Below are positions 18,332 to 26,621 of a stretch of 64,000 bases of DNA, one piece after another. The stretch is taken from the NCBI GenBank assembly GCA_963805715.1, contig CAWDVK010000020.1, forward strand, positions 682,001 to 746,000, given 5' to 3'. Each line of letters opens with the position of its first letter. The stretch's first letter is position 1. The position numbers were made by a program, and so were the translations under genes. This stretch comes from CAWDVK01 sp963805715 (GTDB lineage Bacteria > Actinomycetota > Actinomycetes > Streptosporangiales > Streptosporangiaceae). Below the pieces are notes generated by a model, which saw nothing but the letters and a program-made list of their open reading frames with translations, was not told where the DNA came from and did not search any database.

Positions 18332-18769
18332 TCAGGTCACGCAGAACTCGTTGCCCTCGGGGTCGGCCAGGGTGATCCAGCCGTGCGGGCCCTGCTCACC
18401 GCGGTGCAGGAAGGTCGCGCCCAAATCGGTGAGCCGGGCCGCCTCCGCCTCGACCTGCCCGGGCCCGACCTGGATATCGAGGTGGATCCGGTTCTTTACA
18501 GTCTTCGACTCGGGCACCTGCTGGAAGAAGATCCGGCTGCGCTGCTCGCCGCCAGGCCCGGCCGGGTGGCGGATGGCAGCACCGTCCTTCCACGCCAGCG
18601 CGCCGTTGTGGGTCGTGGTGTCAGCCTCGGTGGCGTACCCCTCGGCGATCATCCGGCGGATGAACTCCGCATCCTGGACTTCCACGGTCCAGCCCAGGGC
18701 CGCGGCCCACCAGCCAGCGAGGACATGCGGCCGCGTCGCGTCCACGGCGATCTGGAAGTCGTAGGCCAT
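18332..18769 (-). CDS. VOC family protein (glyoxalase-like)
   Basis: A 145-residue vicinal-oxygen-chelate fold protein. MAYDFQIAVDATRPHVLAGWWAAAL and the C-terminal HGWITLADPEGNEFCV are typical of the actinobacterial glyoxalase-like subgroup with two beta-alpha-beta-beta-beta modules; NRIHLDIQV marks the second module. The start is the internal Met at 18769. It lies four bases after the DinB gene's stop, so the two are likely one transcript. Substrate unknown. Confidence 0.82.
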   Translation of the reverse strand: MAYDFQIAVDATRPHVLAGWWAAALGWTVEVQDAEFIRRMIAEGYATEADTTTHNGALAWKDGAAIRHPAGPGGEQRSRIFFQQVPESKTVKNRIHLDIQVGPGQVEAEAARLTDLGATFLHRGEQGPHGWITLADPEGNEFCVT

Positions 18770-18773
18770 CTCG

Positions 18774-19337
18774 TCACCGCCTCGCCCGGTAGAGGTCGCG
18801 GAGCAGGGCAATCTCCGCCCCGTGATGGATGGCCTCGCGGTTAATGTGCAGCACCAGCGCGGCCATCGGCTCGTCTTCGAACGGGCCCTCGGCCGGGCCG
18901 CACAGCCGGGCCAGGCCGTCGGCGCCGAGATCGCGCACGCCCTTGATCCAGGTTGCGTGCGCCTCGTCGAGCTGGCTGAGCGCCTCCGCCGCGGTGCCCG
19001 CGTAGCCGAAGCTGCGGTAATCCGCGGGCGGGCCGCCGAAGTGGGCGGCGTTGCGAACGGAGAAGACCCCCACGATCATGTGGCCGAGCCGCCAGGCAAT
19101 CGTCGTCACCGGCGGCGGATCCGGCTGCGGGAAGGCGAACTCGATGATGAAGTCGCCGGATCCGGCCTCGATCTGCGCGGTGCCCTGGCCGCGCGGACGG
19201 ATGCTCCAGCAGCCCGGGGCGGGCTCCCAGAAGTACTCGTCGTCGCTGAGCCCGTCCAGCCGCGGCCGCAGCTGATGCTGCCAGTGCCATTCGAGCTGAT
19301 CGGCCAGCTCGGCATTCCAGTCCATGTCCATGCTCAT
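18774..19337 (-). CDS. DinB family protein
   Basis: A 187-residue four-helix-bundle protein of the DinB/YfiT-like metal-dependent family. Likely metal ligands are His in WRLGHMIVGVFSVRN and in HINREAIHHGAEIALLRDLY. Members include thiol-dependent S-transferases (mycothiol-linked in actinobacteria). Three in-frame Met codons (19337, 19331, 19325) make the precise start uncertain. It is upstream of and probably co-transcribed with the VOC gene. Confidence 0.82.
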   Translation of the reverse strand: MSMDMDWNAELADQLEWHWQHQLRPRLDGLSDDEYFWEPAPGCWSIRPRGQGTAQIEAGSGDFIIEFAFPQPDPPPVTTIAWRLGHMIVGVFSVRNAAHFGGPPADYRSFGYAGTAAEALSQLDEAHATWIKGVRDLGADGLARLCGPAEGPFEDEPMAALVLHINREAIHHGAEIALLRDLYRARR

Positions 19338-19462
19338 GCCAGAACGCTAGACCGTGATGCGGACAGCTAGCGTCCTCGATGGCCGGAACATTGCCGGCTC
19401 GGTCGCATGCGCCGCAGGCCCGCGGGCCGATGAGTCTGGCCGGCCCGGAGGGTCAGAGCAAG

Positions 19463-19539
19463 CGGAGACCCGAGTTCCCGGAGACCCGAGTTCCCGGAGA
19501 CCGAGATCCCGGAGACCGAGATCCCGGAGACTGGCATCC
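19463..19539 (+). repeat. 15-16 bp tandem repeat, five copies
   Basis: Five direct units beginning CGGAGACC: two of 16 bp (CGGAGACCCGAGTTCC), two of 15 bp (CGGAGACCGAGATCC) and one diverged copy. They lie just upstream of the alpha/beta hydrolase gene, in its probable leader. Confidence 0.85.
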
Positions 19540-19556
19540 TGCTGACGGAGGAGTCC

Positions 19557-20419
19557 ATGACCGAGCCGAAGACGCACACCCTGGATGTGCCGGGCGCCGT
19601 GCTGTCCTACAACGTCCGGAGCAATGACGCGAGTACCCTGCCGGTCCTGCTGATCATCGGGGCGCCGATGGGCGCCGACGGATTCCGCAACCTGGCCGGG
19701 CATTTCGCAGACCGCACGATAGTGACCTATGACCCGCGCGGGACGGGGCGCAGCCAGCGTGCCGACGGCGTCGCCGGAGCCACGCCCGACGAGCACGCGG
19801 ACGACCTGCACCGGCTGATCGGCGGGCTGGACGCGGGGCCGGCGGATATCTTCGCCAGCAGCGGGGGCGCGGTCAACGCGCTGGCCCTGGTGGCCCGGCA
19901 CCCGGAGCAGGTCCGGACACTCGTGGCGCACGAGCCGCCAGCGGCACGGGAGCTGCCGGACCGTGAGCTGGTCCTGGCCGCCATGGTGGACATCCATGAG
20001 ACCTACCAGCGCAGCGGCTTCGGCCCGGCCATGGCGAAGTTCATCGCGCTGGTCAGCCACGAGGGCCCGCTGCCGGCGGACTTCGCCGGCCCGCGCCGGA
20101 TCCCGCTGCGTTCGGGCTGCCCGCGCAGGACGATGGCAGCCGGAACGACCCGCTGCTCGGGCCGCACATGATCTGGTGCGGCCATTACCAGCACGACTTC
20201 GGCGCGCTCCGCGCCGCGACGGCCCGCGTCGTCATGGGCGCCGGCGCCCAGTCCGGCCGGATGCTCGCCGGCCGGGCGGCCGTGGCCGTGGCCGGGCGCC
20301 TCGGCGAGGCGCCAGTCACCTTCCCCGGCGGGCACGACGGATTCGCCGGCGGCGAAAATGGCCGGACGGGCGATCCGGACGCCTTCGCCGCCACCCTGCG
20401 CCAGGTTCTCAGCGGCTGA
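19557..20419 (+). pseudogene. Alpha/beta hydrolase, frameshifted
   Basis: An alpha/beta-hydrolase-fold protein with VLLIIGAPMGADGF, the oxyanion/turn region TYDPRGTGRS, a nucleophile elbow SSGGAVNALAL, and a late His in FPGGHDGFAG. The frame breaks near 20090: the upstream frame ends GPLPADFAG then nonsense, and the next frame continues FGLPAQDDGSRNDPLLGPHM and finishes at 20419. Loss of one G explains the shift. The ATG at 19557 has GGAGGA nearby. Function beyond hydrolase is not predictable. Confidence 0.8.
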
Positions 20420-20440
20420 CCGCCTTGACCTGCGCCATTT

Positions 20441-22079
<1,639 letters not shown>

Positions 22080-22199
22080 ACCTGCGATTCTGCCGTGTCA
22101 GGGCCGCTGCCGTGACCGGGGCGGCACGTTCGCCGCCGGCCGGGCGGCCCCGTCCTTCCGCTCACGTCCGCTGCCCCGCCTGCTGCTCATGCCTGCCGC

Positions 22200-24140
22200 T
22201 CAGGCCTGCTGTTCCTGGGCCAGCTCAGGCGTCCGGCTGGCCACGGCCTCGGTAATCACCCGGGCCAGCTGCTGCGGCGTCAGGCCCTGATCCTCCAGCA
22301 GCTCGCCGCGCTCGCCGTGCTCCAGGAACTGCTGGGCGATCCCGAACGTCTTCACCGGCGTCTCCACGTCGCGGTCACGCAGCAGCCTGGCCACCGCGTC
22401 CCCGAACCCGCCGGCCCGGCCGCTGTCCTCGACGGTGACCACCAGCCGGTAGCCGGCAGCCGCGTCCGCCAGCGCCGGATCAACCGGCAGCACCCAGCGC
22501 GGGTCGACGACGGTGACCCCGATGCCCTGATCGGCCAGCCGGTCAGCCGCCTCGACGCAGACGCCGGCCATCGGGCCCGCGCCGACCAGCAGGACGTCCC
22601 TGGCCGCGCCGGCCTCGGGTGCGCGCAGCACGTCCATCGAGCCGAGCGTGCCGACCGCGGGAATGTCCTGCGGCGCCTTGCCGCGCGGGAACCGGATCGC
22701 GGTCGGGCCGTCGCTGATCGCGATCGCCTCGCGCAGCAGCTCGGCCAGCCGGGCACCGTCCCGCGGCGCCGCCACCCGCATGCCCGGCACGAGCTGCAGC
22801 AGCGAGCCATCCCACATGCCGTGGTGGCTGGCGCCGTCCGGGCCGGTGATCCCGGCCCGGTCGAGCACGAAGGTGACCGGCAGCCGGTGCATCGCCACGT
22901 CCATGACCATCTGGTCGAATGCACGGTTGAGGAATGTCGAGTAAATCGCCACCACCGGGTGCATGCCGCCCATGGCCAGCCCCGCGGCGCTGGTCACCGC
23001 GTGCTGCTCGGCGATCCCGACGTCGAACACCCGGTCCGGGCAGTCAGCCGCGAAGAAGTTGAGCCCGGTGGGATGCAGCATCGCCGCCGTGATCGCCACC
23101 ACGTCCGGGCGGCTGGCGCCGATCGCGGCCAGCTCCTCGCCGAAGATGTGCGTCCAGGGCCGCGGCAGCGGCGGCGGCGGATCAGCCAGCCCGGCCTTGG
23201 CCGCCGGGGTGGCCGTGGCCGCCAGCGGCGCGGGCTGCACCTGGTGCAGGCAGTCCTCGTCGTTCTCCTCGGCCAGCGGGTAGCCGAAGCCCTTGCGGGT
23301 GATCACGTGCACCAGCACCGGGCCGCCGAACTCGCGCGCCCGCCGCAGCGCATGCTCGACCGCCTGCTCGTCGTGACCGTCCACCGGGCCGAGGTACTTC
23401 AGGCCGAGATCCTCGAACAGCACCTGCGGCTGCAGGACATCCTTGATGCCCTTCTTGATGCCGTGCAGCGTCTCGTAGATCGGCGGGCCGACCAGCGGCG
23501 CACGGGAGACCGTGGTCTTGATGTAGTCGAGCACGTGCTCGTACCGCTGCGACACTCGCACCACGGCGAGGTGGTCGGCCAGGCCGCCGATCGTGGGCTG
23601 GTAGGAGCGGCCGTTGTCGTTGACGACGATCACGACCCGCCGGCTCTTCGCCGTGGCGATGTTGTTCAGCGCCTCCCACGCCATCCCGCCGGTCAGCGCG
23701 CCGTCGCCGATCACGGCCACGACGCTGCGATTCGGCTCGCCGCGGAGCTGGTAGGCCTTGGCCAGGCCATCGGCGTAGGACAGGCTGGTGGAGGCGTGCG
23801 AGTTCTCGATGACGTCATGCTCAGACTCGGCCCGATTGGGGTACCCGGAGACGCCGCCGCGCTGGCGGAGCGTCTCGAACTCCGCCGCCCGGCCGGTGAG
23901 CAGCTTGTGCACGTACGACTGGTGGCCGGTGTCGAAGATGATCCGGTCCACCGGCGAGTCGAACACGCGGTGCAGCGCGATGGTGAGTTCCACCACGCCC
24001 AGGTTCGGCCCGAGATGACCGCCGTTGCGCGATACCACCCGGATGAGCAGGTCCCGGATCTCCGCGGCTAGCTGGGGCAGTTCCTCGGCCCGGAGATTCT
24101 TGAGATCCTGCGGACCCGAGACACTCTCCAGCAGCGTCAT
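22200..24140 (-). CDS. dxs: 1-deoxy-D-xylulose-5-phosphate synthase
   Basis: First enzyme of the non-mevalonate isoprenoid pathway, condensing pyruvate and glyceraldehyde-3-phosphate with thiamine diphosphate. The 646-residue length is normal. Motifs: SRNGGHLGPNLGVVELTIAL, TDP-binding VAVIGDGALTGGMAWEALNN, and transketolase pyrimidine-domain FDVGIAEQHAVTSAAG with the catalytic Glu. The ATG at 24140 is preceded by GGGAG. It is followed by fprA on the same strand after 120 bases. Confidence 0.97.
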   Translation of the reverse strand: MTLLESVSGPQDLKNLRAEELPQLAAEIRDLLIRVVSRNGGHLGPNLGVVELTIALHRVFDSPVDRIIFDTGHQSYVHKLLTGRAAEFETLRQRGGVSGYPNRAESEHDVIENSHASTSLSYADGLAKAYQLRGEPNRSVVAVIGDGALTGGMAWEALNNIATAKSRRVVIVVNDNGRSYQPTIGGLADHLAVVRVSQRYEHVLDYIKTTVSRAPLVGPPIYETLHGIKKGIKDVLQPQVLFEDLGLKYLGPVDGHDEQAVEHALRRAREFGGPVLVHVITRKGFGYPLAEENDEDCLHQVQPAPLAATATPAAKAGLADPPPPLPRPWTHIFGEELAAIGASRPDVVAITAAMLHPTGLNFFAADCPDRVFDVGIAEQHAVTSAAGLAMGGMHPVVAIYSTFLNRAFDQMVMDVAMHRLPVTFVLDRAGITGPDGASHHGMWDGSLLQLVPGMRVAAPRDGARLAELLREAIAISDGPTAIRFPRGKAPQDIPAVGTLGSMDVLRAPEAGAARDVLLVGAGPMAGVCVEAADRLADQGIGVTVVDPRWVLPVDPALADAAAGYRLVVTVEDSGRAGGFGDAVARLLRDRDVETPVKTFGIAQQFLEHGERGELLEDQGLTPQQLARVITEAVASRTPELAQEQQA

Positions 24141-24558
24141 TGACTCAGCTCCCTAAGCTCGGCGGCCGCGGCGGTTGTCGCCCGCTCGCGTGCCTGGCAC
24201 CACTGCCCGCACCTGAACTTGTGTCCTCGCACCGCACCCGGCGGTGAGCCGCTGCGCGCACCGGCGCAGGAGCATGAACTTGAGTGTATTTCGGCCGGTG
24301 CGCCCGCCTGACGCCGCACCGCCGTCAGGCACTCCCCGGGCCGCCTGCCGGGCTCGCGGGAATGACCCTAGCAGGGCCTGCCCGCGGCCGCCCTGAGCCG
24401 CTATGACCTGGCTCAGCCGGTCCGCCAGCGGCGGCCTGGCCGGGCGGCAGCGACCCCGCGGCGGCGCAAGCAGGCGTGCCGGAAATACGTGCCGGAAATA
24501 CCGGAGGAGTCTTCCATGCGAGCACGCAGGCCAGTCCGCCCGGTTATCCCGGTCATGC
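24141..24558. other. Intergenic region between dxs and tetR
   Basis: A 418-bp gap upstream of dxs and downstream of the short TetR gene. It must contain the dxs promoter. A 13-bp direct repeat (CGTGCCGGAAATA, around 24476-24501) is visible. No coding sequence or riboswitch was recognised. Confidence 0.4.
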
Positions 24559-25002
24559 TCATGTGCCCTCCGTCTGGCTGCCGGCGGCTGCCCGGCCAGG
24601 CCGCGGCGCGCCGCCGGAATGATCACGTTGGCTGGCTGAAACTGCCGCGACGGGGGCGGCGAACAGGCGGGCCAGCAGCCTGTCCCGCAGCGGGTCGGGC
24701 AGGGCGGCCGGGCTGGCGGCCTGCTCCAGCTGCACTCCGGAGCTGAGGGCCAGGATGATGTCGGGCCAGCTCGCGGCGTTCTGCTCGGCCCGTTCGTCGA
24801 TCCGCTGCTCCAGCAGGGCCAGGAACAGGTCAGCCTTGTTCCCGAACCGGGAGTACACGACTCCCTTGGAGAACCCGGCCTGCTCGGCGATCTCATCCAC
24901 CGATGCGCCGTGGTAGCCACGGGCCAGGAAGATGCTCCGCGCGGCTTCCAGCACGAGCCTGCGGTTGCGCTCGTTCTGCTCAGCCCGGCTCAGACGTTCC
25001 AT
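24559..25002 (-). CDS. TetR family regulator with internal deletion
   Basis: A 147-residue protein, versus about 200 for the family. The N-terminal HTH is complete (RRLVLEAARSIFLARGYHG, then IAEQAGFSKGVVYSRFGNKADLF). Just after EQRIDERAEQNAAS the sequence jumps to IILALSSGVQLEQAASP and LPDPLRDRLLARLF, which normally sits at the end of the ligand-binding domain; some 60-80 residues of helices appear to be missing in frame. DNA binding may persist but ligand sensing and dimerisation are probably impaired. It lies 35 bases downstream of the MFS gene, with a palindrome in the gap. Confidence 0.75.
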   Translation of the reverse strand: MERLSRAEQNERNRRLVLEAARSIFLARGYHGASVDEIAEQAGFSKGVVYSRFGNKADLFLALLEQRIDERAEQNAASWPDIILALSSGVQLEQAASPAALPDPLRDRLLARLFAAPVAAVSASQRDHSGGAPRPGRAAAGSQTEGT

Positions 25003-25016
25003 ACCTTCAGTGTCTA

Positions 25017-25031
25017 AATACCATCAGTATT
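25017..25031. promoter_or_regulatory. Putative TetR operator palindrome
   Basis: AATAC-CATCA-GTATT, a perfect 5-5-5 inverted repeat in an AT-rich 35-bp gap directly upstream of the tetR start. The position suggests autoregulation of the TetR gene; this is inference. Confidence 0.4.
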
Positions 25032-25037
25032 GAATTG

Positions 25038-26330
25038 TCAGGGACGCCGGCCCCCCGCGCCTTCCGGGGCCGCCAGCGGGACCGGGCCCGGCACCGGCAC
25101 CGTCCTGGCGCGGCCTGCCAGCCAGCCGGTGATCAGCTGGAGCACGACCACGCCGAGCAGGGCGCCGACCGGGACGGCCCACCCGCCGGTGACGGAATGC
25201 AGCAGGCCGATCAGCAGCGGGCCGGTGCTCGCGAGCAGGTAGCCGCCGCTCTGGGCGAAGGCCGACAGCGCCGCGGCCGCGACCGGGTCGGGAGCGCGTG
25301 CCATCGTGTAGAAGATGCCCAGGCCGAGGCTCGCGCCCTGGCCCAGGCCGAGCAGGAACACCAGCGGCGCTGCCGCGCCGAGCGGCCCGAACGCTGCTCC
25401 GGCCAGCCCGGCCCCGGTCATCATCATCGAGATGACGGCGAGCAGCCGCTGGTCTCGCGCTCGCTGCGCCAGCACCGGGATCAGCAGGGCCGTCACCGCA
25501 TTGCCCAGGTTCATCAGCGCGAGCAGGCCGCCGGCCGCCGCGGCCGACATGCCCCGATCGCGGAACAGCGTCGGGAACCACGACAGCGTGGCGTAGTAGC
25601 TGAGGCTCTGCAGTCCCATGAAGGCGAGCACCTGCCAGGCCAGCGCGTGCCGGCCCATCGCGAGCACGCCGCGGCGCCGCTGGCCGCCGGCCGCGGGCGC
25701 CGGCGGCAGCGTCCGGTAGCGCAGCTGCGGCAGCCACATGGCGGCGGCCAGCAGGGCGGGAAGCGCCCACATGCCCAGCGACAGGCGGGCCGCGGCGGTG
25801 CCAGCGCCGGCCGCGGTGAAGACCGGTACGGCGATCAGCGCGCCGACCACCGCGCCGCCCGACAGGGACAGCAGGTACAGGCCGATGAGCAGGCCGGCCC
25901 GCTCCGGCCGGCGGCGCTTGATCAGGCTCGGCAGCAGGACGTTCATCAGCGCGATCGCGGCGCTGGCCACGATCGTGCCGGGAAACAGCAGCACCGGCGG
26001 GTCGGCGCTGCGCAGCAGCAGGCCGCCGGCCAGCAGCGCGAGCGCGGCGCCGAGCACCCGCTCCTCCCCCAGCATCCGGCTCAGCGGCGCGGCGGCCCCG
26101 GAGAACAGGCCGAAGCAGAGCACCGGGACAGAGGCCAGCGTTGCCTCTTCGGCAGTCGAAATGTGCAGGACGTCGCGCAGCTCGGGGAAGATCGGCGGCA
26201 GGCTGGTGATGGCGGCGCGCAGGTTGACCGCGAGCAGCAGGATCCCGGCCAGCAGCAGAGCGCCGCCGCCGAAGCGCCGCGCGACGCGGGCCCGGCGGCC
26301 GGGCGACTCCTGCACAGCCGAGTTACGCAT
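25038..26330 (-). CDS. MFS transporter, CynX/NimT family
   Basis: A 430-residue membrane transporter with about 12 hydrophobic helices. LLLAVNLRAAITSLPPIFPE at the first helix is typical of the CynX/NimT group (cyanate or nitroimidazole-type transporters), as is LQSLSYYATLSWFPTLFRD at the start of the second half. The substrate is unknown. The ATG at 26330 is followed by a short basic cytoplasmic leader. It is upstream of the TetR gene on the same strand, which may regulate it. Confidence 0.85.
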   Translation of the reverse strand: MRNSAVQESPGRRARVARRFGGGALLLAGILLLAVNLRAAITSLPPIFPELRDVLHISTAEEATLASVPVLCFGLFSGAAAPLSRMLGEERVLGAALALLAGGLLLRSADPPVLLFPGTIVASAAIALMNVLLPSLIKRRRPERAGLLIGLYLLSLSGGAVVGALIAVPVFTAAGAGTAAARLSLGMWALPALLAAAMWLPQLRYRTLPPAPAAGGQRRRGVLAMGRHALAWQVLAFMGLQSLSYYATLSWFPTLFRDRGMSAAAAGGLLALMNLGNAVTALLIPVLAQRARDQRLLAVISMMMTGAGLAGAAFGPLGAAAPLVFLLGLGQGASLGLGIFYTMARAPDPVAAAALSAFAQSGGYLLASTGPLLIGLLHSVTGGWAVPVGALLGVVVLQLITGWLAGRARTVPVPGPVPLAAPEGAGGRRP

Positions 26331-26405
26331 TCCCGGCGATCTTACGGCCAGCCCGGCGCAGCTGACGAAGACGGCCAGCCCGGCAGACGGGCCAGCCCGG
26401 GCCAG

Positions 26406-26434
26406 CTGACGCAGGGCACGCGGTCCGCTACGCT
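26406..26434 (+). promoter_or_regulatory. Predicted promoter of leuS leader
   Basis: A -35 like CTGACG (26406-26411) and a -10 like TACGCT (26429-26434) are separated by 17 bp. Transcription would start about seven bases downstream, on or next to the ATG of the Leu-rich leader ORF at 26441, so the transcript may be leaderless. Prediction by eye. Confidence 0.5.
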
Positions 26435-26440
26435 GGCAGC

Positions 26441-26482
26441 ATGGCCGTACCGCAGAGCCTGCTTCTCCTTGAGCCGCGCTGA
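26441..26482 (+). CDS. Leu-rich leader peptide of leuS
   Basis: A 13-codon ORF, MAVPQSLLLLEPR then TGA. It contains four consecutive Leu codons (CTG CTT CTC CTT), two of them CTT, rare in this GC-rich genome. It is followed by a perfect hairpin overlapping its stop codon and by an intrinsic terminator, then leuS 93 bases further on. This is the layout of a ribosome-mediated attenuator sensing charged leucyl-tRNA. No Shine-Dalgarno is visible, consistent with leaderless translation from the predicted promoter. Confidence 0.7.
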   Translation: MAVPQSLLLLEPR

Positions 26483-26500
26483 CGCATCACGTCAGCGCGG
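26474..26500 (+). promoter_or_regulatory. Hairpin overlapping leader stop codon
   Basis: CCGCGCTGACG, loop CATCA, CGTCAGCGCGG: a perfect 11-bp stem whose left arm includes the last leader codon and its TGA. A ribosome finishing or stalling on the Leu codons would affect this stem. Together with the next terminator it forms the regulatory region of leuS. Confidence 0.7.
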
Positions 26501-26502
26501 CC

Positions 26503-26528
26503 GCCCCTCTGTGCACGAGGGGCTTTTT
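26503..26528 (+). terminator. Intrinsic terminator in leuS leader
   Basis: Stem GCCCCTC/GAGGGGC (7 bp) with a TGTGCAC loop, followed by five T. It lies between the leader peptide and leuS, so it can only act as an attenuator for leuS. Confidence 0.8.
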
Positions 26529-26621
26529 CATTTCCGCCGCCATCCCCCACCGCCCCCGCCAGATCCCCCGGCCAGTGACCGGCGCCCCCGCCGGAGGCCC
26601 GGAACACGCACAGGAGCCGTT

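Noticed and set aside
24141..24558. Thiamine or other riboswitch upstream of dxs
   Set aside because: No conserved riboswitch core sequence could be seen in the gap.
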